Origin: DATJYV01 sp035499415
GTDB lineage: Bacteria; Bacteroidota; Ignavibacteria; UBA10030
Assembly: GCA_035499415.1 (NCBI GenBank)
Contig: DATJYV010000020.1
Coordinates: forward strand, 1-11,889
Direction: 5' to 3'
DNA length: 11,889 bases
Under the pieces are notes generated by a model, which was given only the letters and a program-made list of their open reading frames with translations, made no database searches and had not been told where the DNA came from. A program made the translations under genes and the position numbers. Positions 1 through 7,403 of this stretch are shown here, piece after piece (the stretch's first letter is position 1; each line of letters starts with the position of its first letter).

Positions 1-113
1 GGTTTTCGTGGAATGAGAATTGCCTCTTCAGGGGCACTCATGCTAACTCCAAGGATTTATCCTATCTTGGCCTTTCTTCAACGGGCGCCTCTTGTCCCGA
101 ACTTTCTACTTAC

Positions 114-118
114 AGGAG
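114..118 (+). promoter_or_regulatory. Ribosome binding site of the first glutamate dehydrogenase
   Basis: AGGAG at 114-118 lies 7 bases before ATG 126, an ideal Shine-Dalgarno spacing. The in-frame TTG at 120 is only one base from it and is too close to be used. The site therefore fixes the start at 126. Confidence 0.8.
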
Positions 119-125
119 ATTGAAC

Positions 126-1487
126 ATGTCAGACTACGTCAACAGCTTCATGGCACAGGTAAAAGCGAAAAATCCGTGTGAGCCGGAATTTCACCAGGCA
201 GTTCAGGAAGTCGTGGAATCACTGGCCCTTGTCCTCGAGCGCCATCCGGAATATCGCGCAGCCAAGATCCTCGAGCGAATGGTCGAGCCGGAGCGCGTCG
301 TCATGTTTCGCGTACCCTGGATGGACGACCAGGGAGAGATCCGGGTGAACAGGGGATTCCGCATCGAGATGAACAGCGCGCTGGGTCCGTATAAAGGCGG
401 TTTGCGGTTCCATCCGTCGGTGAATCTCGGCATCCTGAAATTTCTCGCGTTCGAACAAGTCCTGAAAAACAGTTTGACGACGCTTCCGATGGGCGGAGGC
501 AAGGGGGGATCGGACTTCGACCCGAAAGGCAAGAGCGACAACGAGGTTATGCGATTTTGTCAGAGCTTCATGGATGAATTGTTCCGTCACATCGGTCCGA
601 ACACGGACGTGCCGGCCGGCGACATCGGGGTCGGAGGGCGCGAAATCGGATTTCTGTTTGGCCAGTACAAACGGCTTCGAAACGAATTTACGGGCGTCCT
701 GACTGGAAAAGGCCTGAACTGGGGCGGATCGCTCATTCGTCCGGAGGCGACAGGATACGGCTGCGTCTACTTTGCGGCAGAGATGCTGGCGGCGAGAGGG
801 AAATCGATGGAGGGAAAAAAGTGCATCGTATCGGGAAGCGGGAACGTTGCCCAGTATACAGTCGAGAAGATCATCCAACTCGGCGGGAAGGCCGTCACGT
901 TATCGGATTCGAACGGCCATATTTATGACGAGGAGGGGATCGACCGGAAGAAGCTCGAATTTGTGATGGATCTCAAGAATGTGCGCCGCGGCAGAATCAA
1001 GGAATACGCCGAAAAGTTCAAATCGGCGGTGTACATTCCGAACGCTTCGAGGAACGGGCACAATCCGGTCTGGGACCACAAAGCGGATTGCGCGTTTCCG
1101 AGTGCGACGCAGAATGAGATCAGCGGAGACGACGCGACGACCCTGTTGAAGAACGGCGTCCAAGTCGTTGCGGAGGGGGCGAACATGCCAACCTCCATCG
1201 ACGGGATCAAGTTGTTCCTCGACTCGAAGACGCTGTATGCTCCCGGCAAAGCGACGAACGCCGGAGGCGTGGCGACGTCCGGCCTGGAGATGGCGCAGAA
1301 CAGCATGCGGTTGAGCTGGTCTCGGGAAGAAGTCGACCGCCGGCTTCATGAAATCATGAAGAGCATTCACAAGACGTGCATCGATGTCGCCGAACGTTTC
1401 GGCACGCCCGGGAACTATGTGAACGGCGCGAACATCGGAGGGTTCCTGAAGGTTGCAGATGCAATGATGGACCAGGGCCTCGTCTGA
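126..1487 (+). CDS. gdhA: NADP-type hexameric glutamate dehydrogenase (GdhA class)
   Basis: Interconverts 2-oxoglutarate plus ammonium and L-glutamate in the cytoplasm. The 453-residue product has the usual length of the small hexameric class and can be followed almost end to end against remembered E. coli GdhA. Visible motifs are the substrate-binding lysine in GPYKGG (K90), the catalytic lysine in PMGGGKGGSD (K126), the catalytic aspartate in AGDIGVGG (D166), RPEATGYG (205-212) and the Rossmann loop GSGNVA (237-242). The segment after the second beta strand reads LSDSNG (259-264), close to ASDSSG of the NADP-specific E. coli enzyme, so NADP(H) and an assimilatory role are inferred. ATG 126 is chosen because AGGAG sits 7 bases upstream and the N-terminus matches the family. 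The reading frame stays open to the window start but has no convincing upstream start. A strong terminator follows, so the gene is probably monocistronic at its 3' end. Identity is very secure; cofactor is an inference. Confidence 0.97.
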   Translation: MSDYVNSFMAQVKAKNPCEPEFHQAVQEVVESLALVLERHPEYRAAKILERMVEPERVVMFRVPWMDDQGEIRVNRGFRIEMNSALGPYKGGLRFHPSVNLGILKFLAFEQVLKNSLTTLPMGGGKGGSDFDPKGKSDNEVMRFCQSFMDELFRHIGPNTDVPAGDIGVGGREIGFLFGQYKRLRNEFTGVLTGKGLNWGGSLIRPEATGYGCVYFAAEMLAARGKSMEGKKCIVSGSGNVAQYTVEKIIQLGGKAVTLSDSNGHIYDEEGIDRKKLEFVMDLKNVRRGRIKEYAEKFKSAVYIPNASRNGHNPVWDHKADCAFPSATQNEISGDDATTLLKNGVQVVAEGANMPTSIDGIKLFLDSKTLYAPGKATNAGGVATSGLEMAQNSMRLSWSREEVDRRLHEIMKSIHKTCIDVAERFGTPGNYVNGANIGGFLKVADAMMDQGLV

Positions 1488-1506
1488 CTTGAGACCTGCA
1501 ATGGAA

Positions 1507-1548
1507 GAAAAATCGGGGCTCCGAAGGGGGCTCCGATTTTTTCTTTTT
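1507..1548 (+). terminator. Intrinsic terminator after gdhA
   Basis: An 11-bp stem (1512-1522 with 1527-1537, two G-T wobbles) closes on a GAAG tetraloop at 1523-1526. It is followed by a T-rich tract TTTTTTCTTTTT from 1537. An A run just before the stem can pair with the T run, so it may also work weakly on the opposite strand. It separates gdhA from the next gene. Confidence 0.9.
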
Positions 1549-1630
1549 GTGAGAAGCCGTCATAACCCTGTCGGCCCCCATATTGAAGAGGGAAATCACT
1601 ACATTCCCATCGAACATTCTCATCTGGTAG

Positions 1631-4621
1631 ATGCGCCTCGAATACATTGACCCCGCCTGGATCGAGCACAGTTACGGCTCCCGTTTTCAGGGCTTCCAGA
1701 GTCTGATGCAATACCGGATTCGTGACGTCCTCCTCGTGTCGAGTCTTTACGATTTGTATCTGTTCGAGGAAGACGGCCAGCTGTACGAGCTTATCCGAAA
1801 CGAGTACCAGGGGCTCCACTTGAGTCACTCACCGGAAATTACGCGAGTCTCGGGGGGCAAAGAAGCTCTCACCCGCGCCAAAGAGGATCGGCGTTTCGAC
1901 CTCGTGATCATGACGCTTCACATCGAAGACATGTCCGCCTTACGCCTCGCAAAACTGCTTCGTGAGGCCGGACTGACGATACCGGTAGTACTTCTTGCGT
2001 ACGACAATCGCGAGTTTAAGGACCTGCTTTCCCATCCCGACATCTCCGTCTTCAACCGCATTTTCATCTGGCAGGGTGATTTCCGACTCATCATCAGCGT
2101 CATCAAGCACCTGGAAGACAGAATGAATGTGGAGCGGGACACCAGGACCGTCGGCGTTCAATCGATCATCCTCATCGAAGACAACGTTCGGTACTACTCT
2201 TCGTTTCTTCCGCTGATCTACAGTGAAATCTTGACGCAATCGCAGCGGCTGATTTCCGAGGGGGTGAATCTCGCCCATCGGTATCTTCGGATGCAGGCGC
2301 GGCCGAAGATTCTCCTGTGCGGGACGTTCGAAGAAGCGTGGAGCTACTTTGAAAAATACGAGGAGAACATCCTCGGGGTCATATCGGACATCGATTTTCC
2401 GCGCCGGGGCCGGGAGGACCCGCAGGCGGGCCTTGCCTTTGCCCGCGCCGTGAAGGAAAGGCATGCGGACATTCCCGTCCTCCTTCAGTCGACCCGGGAA
2501 CTTCATGAGCAGGAGGCCCATGCCATCGGGGCGTCGTTTGTGCTCAAGGATTCGCCCACGCTGCTTCACGAGCTCCGGCAATTCATGAACCAATATTTCA
2601 GCTTTGGGGATTTCATCTTCCGTCTACCGAACGGCAGCGAGGTGGACCGCGCGACCGACCTCAAATCTCTCGAGGAAAAACTCCAGTTCGTACCGGAAGA
2701 GAGTCTTCGATACCACGGCGAGCGGAACCACTTTTCAAATTGGTTGAAGGCGCGGACGGAGTTCTGGCTTGCGCACCGCCTCCGGCCGCGGCGTGTCTCG
2801 GACTACCCGTCGATTGAAGCGCTGCGGGAAGACCTCATTGCATCGCTCCGGGAATACCGAAAACTCCAGCAGCAGGGACTGATCACGGAATTTACCAAGG
2901 AGGGATTTGACCCGGCATCGGGCTTCTCGCGGATCGGCGGCGGCTCGCTCGGGGGAAAAGCGAGAGGTCTCGGATTTGTCAATGTCCTTGTGAACAATTA
3001 CAATATTCGCAGCCGGTTTGAGGGGACGGAGATTGCGGTTCCGCCTGCTGTCGTTCTGGGGACGGACGTGTTTGATGAGTTTCTCGACGCGAACAATCTC
3101 CGGAACTTTGCGCTCCGTTCCCGACGCGACGAAGAGATCACCCGACGATTCCTCGCCGCCAGACGGTTCCCGGAAGATGCGATGCGGGACCTGTCTTCAT
3201 TCCTCGAGCTCGTGCGCGACCCTCTCGCCGTTCGCTCCTCCAGTTTGCTCGAAGATTCGCAGTACCATCCCTTCGCGGGCGTCTACGAAACGTACATGAT
3301 TCCCAACCGGGGCTCCGACCCGGGTGTGCGGTTGTCACAATTGATCGATACCGTCAAGCGGGTTTATGCATCGACATTCTTCCAGCGCGCGAAGGATTAC
3401 ATCAAAGTCACTTCGTACCGTCTTGAAGAGGAACGGATGGCGGTGATCGTCCAGAAGCTTGTCGGCGCCCGGCACGAAACGCGATTCTATCCTCATTTCG
3501 CGGGCGTCGGCCGCTCTCATAATTTCTATCCCGTTGCGCCGCAAACAGCGGCCGACGGTATCGTCTCGGTGGCCCTCGGACTTGGGAAGACGGTCGTCGA
3601 CGGCGGAAATACGGTCCGCTTCTGTCCCAAGTACCCTGCGCACTTGATCCAATTCTTTTCGCCCGCCGAGGCGCTCAAGCAAAGCCAGACGGAATTCTAC
3701 GCGCTCGACCTGGAGGGACGCCCCCAGCCGGAGGCCCCGACATCGGACGAGCTCGTGAAGCGCTATGGACTCGTCGAGGCCGAGATGGATGGAACACTCG
3801 CCGCTGTTGGCTCCACGTATTCCGCGGAAGACGATGCATTGCGCGACGGGCTTTCAAGACCCGGCCTTCGCGTCGTCACGTTTGCTCCCATTCTTCGCCA
3901 AAAACTCCTTCCACTCGCGGAGATTCTCGAAGTGCTTCTCGACATTGGGACGTGGGGGATGGGAACTGCAGTCGAAATCGAGTTCGCCGTCAACAGCGAG
4001 GTGCCCGCCGGAGCCCCGCTCCAATTTGGCTTGCTTCAAATGCGCCCCCTCGTGGTGAATCGAGAGTCCGAGGAGCTCTCCAACTTCGACCTTCCCCGCG
4101 ATTCAATCCTCTGTTCCAGCGGCGCAGTGCTGGGGCATGGGCTCATTCGCGAAATTCACGATATCGTCGTCGTCGACCCCCGCAGTTTCGATCGATCGAA
4201 GACGGCCGATATTGCCCTTGAAGTGACTCGGATCAATCAGGAGCTGACGGAGGAGCGGCGCCCGTATCTTCTCATCGGATTGGGGCGATGGGGGACGCTG
4301 GACCCCTGGCTGGGAATCCCTGTGCGGTGGGACCAGATCTCCGGCGCGAGGACGATCGTCGAGACGGGAATGTCGGACATTCACGTTGCCCCGTCGCAGG
4401 GTTCGCACTTCTTCCAAAACATCACATCCTTTTCGGTCGGTTATTTTACTGTCGGACCCGACCGCGCGGATTCGTTCATCGACTGGGATTGGCTTTCGAC
4501 CCAGAAGGATATCGGCCGGTGCCGATACGTTCGTCACTTTCAGTTCGACCGGGAAGTCGAAGTGCGGATGAACGGTCACGAAGGAAGGGGAGTGATCGTG
4601 AAGCCCGGCCGTTCCAATTAA
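1631..4621 (+). CDS. Tandem receiver-like domains fused to a PEP-synthase/PPDK-type ATP-binding domain
   Basis: Function not known. Residues 31-160 resemble a response-regulator receiver but lack the acidic pair (SS at 37-38) and have T95 where the phosphoacceptor Asp belongs. Residues 178-320 form a second receiver with the expected residues: E183/D184, D253 (followed by P257), S287 and K306. After a charged linker, residues about 435-808 match the ATP-binding domain of PEP synthase/PPDK: GGKARGLG (441-448), AVRSSSLLED (533-542) with R535, PFAGVYETY (547-555), LGLGKTVVDGG (649-659), VEIEF (781-785) and LLQMRP (801-806). No TSHAA-type phosphohistidine domain or PEP-binding barrel follows, so it is unlikely to be a complete PEP synthase. 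The C-terminus instead has GLGRWGTLDPWLGIP (883-897) and SQGSHFFQNITS (922-933), whose role I do not know. ATG 1631 has no clear ribosome binding site; M26 (1706) is the alternative start. It lies between two GDH genes, with a terminator before and a promoter after, so it is probably its own transcript. Confidence 0.85.
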   Translation: MRLEYIDPAWIEHSYGSRFQGFQSLMQYRIRDVLLVSSLYDLYLFEEDGQLYELIRNEYQGLHLSHSPEITRVSGGKEALTRAKEDRRFDLVIMTLHIEDMSALRLAKLLREAGLTIPVVLLAYDNREFKDLLSHPDISVFNRIFIWQGDFRLIISVIKHLEDRMNVERDTRTVGVQSIILIEDNVRYYSSFLPLIYSEILTQSQRLISEGVNLAHRYLRMQARPKILLCGTFEEAWSYFEKYEENILGVISDIDFPRRGREDPQAGLAFARAVKERHADIPVLLQSTRELHEQEAHAIGASFVLKDSPTLLHELRQFMNQYFSFGDFIFRLPNGSEVDRATDLKSLEEKLQFVPEESLRYHGERNHFSNWLKARTEFWLAHRLRPRRVSDYPSIEALREDLIASLREYRKLQQQGLITEFTKEGFDPASGFSRIGGGSLGGKARGLGFVNVLVNNYNIRSRFEGTEIAVPPAVVLGTDVFDEFLDANNLRNFALRSRRDEEITRRFLAARRFPEDAMRDLSSFLELVRDPLAVRSSSLLEDSQYHPFAGVYETYMIPNRGSDPGVRLSQLIDTVKRVYASTFFQRAKDYIKVTSYRLEEERMAVIVQKLVGARHETRFYPHFAGVGRSHNFYPVAPQTAADGIVSVALGLGKTVVDGGNTVRFCPKYPAHLIQFFSPAEALKQSQTEFYALDLEGRPQPEAPTSDELVKRYGLVEAEMDGTLAAVGSTYSAEDDALRDGLSRPGLRVVTFAPILRQKLLPLAEILEVLLDIGTWGMGTAVEIEFAVNSEVPAGAPLQFGLLQMRPLVVNRESEELSNFDLPRDSILCSSGAVLGHGLIREIHDIVVVDPRSFDRSKTADIALEVTRINQELTEERRPYLLIGLGRWGTLDPWLGIPVRWDQISGARTIVETGMSDIHVAPSQGSHFFQNITSFSVGYFTVGPDRADSFIDWDWLSTQKDIGRCRYVRHFQFDREVEVRMNGHEGRGVIVKPGRSN

Positions 4622-4625
4622 CGGA

Positions 4626-4676
4626 GAGTCGATCTTCACACTCCCCGGGTAGCTTCGGCCGGCAACTCATCGACTC
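4626..4676 (+). repeat. Inverted repeat downstream of the receiver/ATP-binding gene
   Basis: GAGTCGAT (4626-4633) and ATCGACTC (4669-4676) are perfect 8-base inverted arms around a 35-base loop. The loop contains a smaller CCGG/CCGG pair with a GC-TTCG-GC tip. No T tract follows directly, only a C/T-rich stretch. It could be an mRNA 3'-end structure or a factor-assisted terminator, but chance pairing is possible. Confidence 0.35.
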
Positions 4677-4717
4677 CATCACCCGTGTCTTCTCTCCCCA
4701 CGCTTGAAATCCCATTC

Positions 4718-4749
4718 TTGCATCTTAGCGCAAAAAGACTCTATATTTG
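4718..4749 (+). promoter_or_regulatory. Predicted Bacteroidota-type promoter of the second GDH
   Basis: TTG at 4718-4720, a 21-base spacer and TATATTTG at 4742-4749 match the TTG/TAnnTTTG promoter form known in Bacteroidota, with a full match in the -7 element. Transcription would start about 7 bases downstream, leaving a short leader of roughly 35-40 bases that contains the ribosome binding site at 4779-4784. The location also argues against translation starting at the upstream in-frame ATG 4704. Confidence 0.65.
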
Positions 4750-4778
4750 TCGCACCCTTGCGAATCCGCGACCATTCT

Positions 4779-4784
4779 CGGAGG
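4779..4784 (+). promoter_or_regulatory. Ribosome binding site deciding the second GDH start
   Basis: CGGAGG at 4779-4784 lies 9 bases before ATG 4794 and only 3 bases before ATG 4788, both in frame. Spacing favours 4794; 4788 would add just Met-Leu. ATG 4704 has no such site. Confidence 0.65.
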
Positions 4785-4793
4785 TACATGCTC

Positions 4794-6215
4794 ATGCCTG
4801 GAACGAACAAACCGCGAACTTTTTACGAAACCGTTATTGCGAATTACGACAAAGCGGCCTCGCTCAGCCTCCATCCGGCGAATCTTCTTGAGACAATAAA
4901 ATCTCCGAATAGTGTGTATTCCTTTGTCTTTCCCGTCCGCACAAAGGACGGCATCAAGGAATTCGAGGGGTGGCGCGTCGAACACAGCCAGCACAAGCTC
5001 CCGACGAAAGGAGGAATTCGATTCTCAGACCGGGTGGATGAGGATGAGGTAAAAGCCCTCGCGGCCCTCATGACGTACAAGTGCGCGATCGTGGATGTTC
5101 CGTTCGGCGGAGCAAAAGGGGCCGTAAAAATAGACCCGAAAAAATACGATTCGCCCACGCTGGAGGCGGTGACGAGGCGTTACACGTCTGAATTGATCAA
5201 GAAAAACTTCATCGGCCCCGGAATCGATGTCCCGGCTCCCGACTACGGTACCGGCCCGCGCGAAATGGCGTGGATTGCCGACACGTATTCTACATTTCAT
5301 CAGGGAGAAGTCGATGCCATCGCGTGCGTTACCGGAAAGCCCGTCACTCAGGGTGGAATCCGGGGACGGACTGAGGCGACGGGGCGGGGGGTTTTCTTCG
5401 GCCTCCGCGAGGCATGCAGCCACGCCGATGACATGAAGCTGCTGGGACTTACCCCGGGTCTTTCGGGGAAGCGCGTCGTCGTCCAGGGATTGGGGAATGT
5501 GGGCTACCACGCAGCAAAATTCTGCGAAGAGGCCGGATGCCTGATCCTTGCCCTTGCGGAATACGAGGGGGCGATTTATAACCCCAACGGCCTGAATGTC
5601 GATGCAGTCGCCCGTCACCGAAAGGAGAAGGGATCCATCCTGCACTTTCCCGGTGCGAAGGACCTCCCGAAGAGTCTCGACGCTCTCGAGCTCGATTGCG
5701 ATATCCTCATCCCCGCCGCTCTCGAGAACCAGATAACTGAATCCAACGCCCCACGAATCAAGGCGAAAATAGTCGCCGAAGGCGCGAACGGCCCGACGAC
5801 ATCGGACGGCGAGGCGGTGCTCCTGAAGAACGGTTGCATGGTCATTCCGGATATGTACCTGAACGCCGGGGGAGTGACGGTTTCCTACTTCGAGTGGGTG
5901 AAGAACATGTCCCATGTCCGGTTCGGACGTATGGGAAAACGATTCGAGTCCCAGGCATACGACAAGCTTCTGTTTTCGATCGAGTCATCCACCGGGAAGA
6001 AGTTCAGCGAGAAGGAACATCTGGAGCTGGCTCACGGTGCGGACGAGATCGACCTGGTCAACTCGGGGCTCGAGGAAACGATGATCAATTCCTACAATGC
6101 GATCCGGGATCTCTGGAAGACCGATAAGCGAATTGACGGCTTACGGACTGCCGCCTTTCTCAGTGCGATCGAGAAAATCGCGGTGACGTACCTGGAGCTC
6201 GGCATCTTTCCGTAG
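4794..6215 (+). CDS. Animal-type Glu/Leu/Phe/Val dehydrogenase family glutamate dehydrogenase, probably NAD-linked
   Basis: Predicted cytoplasmic glutamate dehydrogenase of 473 residues, in a different subgroup from the gene at 126. It shares long stretches with remembered mammalian mitochondrial GDH: LMTYKCA.VDVPFGGAK, FIGPGIDVPAPD, ACVTGKP and NAGGVTVSYFEW. Functional residues are K72 (TKGGIRFS), catalytic K108 (FGGAKG), D150 (VPAPDYGTG) and the Rossmann loop GLGNVG (232-237). After the second beta strand, E256 in AEYEG occupies the place of the SDS-type segment. An acidic residue there usually holds the adenosine ribose, so NAD(H) and a catabolic direction are inferred. Residues about 371-427, between FEWVKN and VNSGLEET, form an insertion where mammalian GDH carries its antenna; it is roughly ten residues shorter than the mammalian one. 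ATG 4794 is chosen from the ribosome binding site at 4779-4784 and the promoter at 4718-4749; an ATG at 4704 would give 503 residues but lies upstream of that promoter. The esterase gene begins five bases after the stop. Confidence 0.95.
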   Translation: MPGTNKPRTFYETVIANYDKAASLSLHPANLLETIKSPNSVYSFVFPVRTKDGIKEFEGWRVEHSQHKLPTKGGIRFSDRVDEDEVKALAALMTYKCAIVDVPFGGAKGAVKIDPKKYDSPTLEAVTRRYTSELIKKNFIGPGIDVPAPDYGTGPREMAWIADTYSTFHQGEVDAIACVTGKPVTQGGIRGRTEATGRGVFFGLREACSHADDMKLLGLTPGLSGKRVVVQGLGNVGYHAAKFCEEAGCLILALAEYEGAIYNPNGLNVDAVARHRKEKGSILHFPGAKDLPKSLDALELDCDILIPAALENQITESNAPRIKAKIVAEGANGPTTSDGEAVLLKNGCMVIPDMYLNAGGVTVSYFEWVKNMSHVRFGRMGKRFESQAYDKLLFSIESSTGKKFSEKEHLELAHGADEIDLVNSGLEETMINSYNAIRDLWKTDKRIDGLRTAAFLSAIEKIAVTYLELGIFP

Positions 6216-6220
6216 ATGCG

Positions 6221-7375
6221 ATGTCCCGCCTTCTGGTCCGGCGAAAGATTCTTCCACTCCTTCTTCTCGTTTGTCCATCGTTTGGCTGGGGGCAGGCTGT
6301 CCGTGTGACGGTGCGTGTCTACACACCGCCGGCGACGAGGTCGGACGATCGCGTATACATAACCGGCAACGATTCTGCGGTGGGAATGTGGAGCCCATCG
6401 GGCCTGGAGCTCGCAATCCGGGACGATTCGTCGAGGTCCGGTTCCTTCCTCATCACGAAAGGTTTCCGGCTTGAGTTCAAAATAACTCGTGGGTCATGGA
6501 ATTCCGAAGCCCTGTATACACCGGGAGTGATTCCAGCGAATACCATTCTCGACGTTGATCACGATACGACGCTCGATGTCCGACCATGCGCCTGGAGTGA
6601 AAGTATGCCGCCACCACGTTCATCGATCACCGGCACAGTCGAATTTCTCCGGCGTCTGAAGGGGCAAGGCCTCCGGTACGCGCGCGACGTCATTGTCTGG
6701 CTTCCACCTTCATACAAAACGACGAAGAAGCGGCGATACCCGGTGCTTTACATGCACGACGGCCAAAACGTGTTCGACCCTTCAACATCGTTCTCCCATG
6801 TCGATTGGGGGGTTGACGAGACCTGCGACAGCTTGATGCGCTCAGGCAAAATGGAGGAGGTGATCGTTGTTGCCGTTTACAATTCGCCGGATAGAATGCT
6901 GGAATACTCCGATACGAGCTTCGGGCGCGCGTACGGCGATTTTTTCGTGCACAAACTGAAACCCCTGATCGACTCGAAGTACCGGACGAAGCCCGACCGG
7001 GACCACACGGCGATCATGGGCTCATCCCTTGGGGGACTCATTTCCTTCCTGTTTCTTTATTGGTATCCGGACATCTTCTCCAAAGCGGGTTGTCTGTCGA
7101 GCGCATTCAGCTACCGCGACCGGAAGGTCTTTCGCCAGTTTTCGAAAACGGCTGGCTTCCCGAAACCGGTGAAGATCTACATGGATTGCGGCGGAGTCGG
7201 AATGGAAGGGTCTCTCAAACCTCAGATGGACGAAATGGCGGGGTTGCTTCAGAAGATCGGCCTGGCGGAAGGTAAAGACTTCATCCGATACTTCGACCCG
7301 GCTGCGGAACATCACGAGAAAGCGTGGGCTCAGCGTGTCTGGCGCCCCCTGATCTTCTTCTTCGGCAAGCAATAA
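6221..7375 (+). CDS. Secreted esterase (esterase D/PF00756 type) with N-terminal CBM20-like domain
   Basis: Predicted alpha/beta-hydrolase esterase of 384 residues, exported by the Sec route. Basic residues followed by LPLLLLVC form a signal peptide, probably cleaved near G24-A26. Residues about 27-122 look like a starch-binding (CBM20-like) beta sandwich, with VYITGN (45-50), GMW, EFKITRGSWN (85-94) and a closing DVRPCAW. The hydrolase domain (about 138-384) contains VIVWLPPSY, YPVLYMHDGQNVFD (173-186), nucleophile S269 in GSSLGG, likely acid D322 and H364 in HHEKAW, matching the HNEAAW-like His motif of the family. The substrate cannot be read from sequence; relatives include ferric-siderophore, carbohydrate and acyl esterases, and the sugar-binding-like domain favours a glycan-linked ester. 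The gene starts five bases after the GDH stop with no good ribosome binding site nearby, suggesting translational coupling, although the two roles have no obvious connection. Confidence 0.87.
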   Translation: MSRLLVRRKILPLLLLVCPSFGWGQAVRVTVRVYTPPATRSDDRVYITGNDSAVGMWSPSGLELAIRDDSSRSGSFLITKGFRLEFKITRGSWNSEALYTPGVIPANTILDVDHDTTLDVRPCAWSESMPPPRSSITGTVEFLRRLKGQGLRYARDVIVWLPPSYKTTKKRRYPVLYMHDGQNVFDPSTSFSHVDWGVDETCDSLMRSGKMEEVIVVAVYNSPDRMLEYSDTSFGRAYGDFFVHKLKPLIDSKYRTKPDRDHTAIMGSSLGGLISFLFLYWYPDIFSKAGCLSSAFSYRDRKVFRQFSKTAGFPKPVKIYMDCGGVGMEGSLKPQMDEMAGLLQKIGLAEGKDFIRYFDPAAEHHEKAWAQRVWRPLIFFFGKQ

Positions 7376-7403
7376 TCCATGTATCACAACTTTTAACAAT
7401 CGT

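Noticed and set aside
22..35. Short hairpin GCCTC-TTCA-GGGGC upstream of gdhA
   Set aside because: Only 5 bp with a wobble and no T tract; no support as a terminator or riboswitch.
20..51. Candidate promoter before gdhA: TTG at 20-22, 21-base spacer, TAACTCCA at 44-51
   Set aside because: The -7 element misses three of the six fixed bases of TAnnTTTG; too weak to call.
1..123. Open frame entering from the left edge and ending at TGA 121-123, possibly the tail of an upstream gene
   Set aside because: About 40 codons with no recognisable motif; such a length is expected by chance here, and the GDH frame is also open over the same stretch.
1581..1607. Possible promoter for the receiver/ATP-binding gene: TTG at 1583-1585 with TACATTCC at 1600-1607
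   Set aside because: Spacer is only 14 bases and the -7 element is imperfect.
1631..4621. Naming the 996-residue protein ppsA or ppdK
   Set aside because: Only the ATP-binding domain is recognisable; the phosphohistidine and PEP-binding parts are not seen.
4288..4707. Overlapping + strand open frame of 139 codons
   Set aside because: Out of frame with the strongly supported receiver/ATP-binding gene; Arg/Gly/Ser-rich composition typical of a shadow frame.
4704..4793. Upstream in-frame ATG at 4704 giving a 30-residue N-terminal extension of the second GDH
   Set aside because: No ribosome binding site, lies upstream of the predicted promoter, and the added residues do not match the family.
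5025..5915. Long antisense open frame within the second GDH
   Set aside because: Codon-bias shadow of a well-supported gene; the translation shows no motif and there is no start context.
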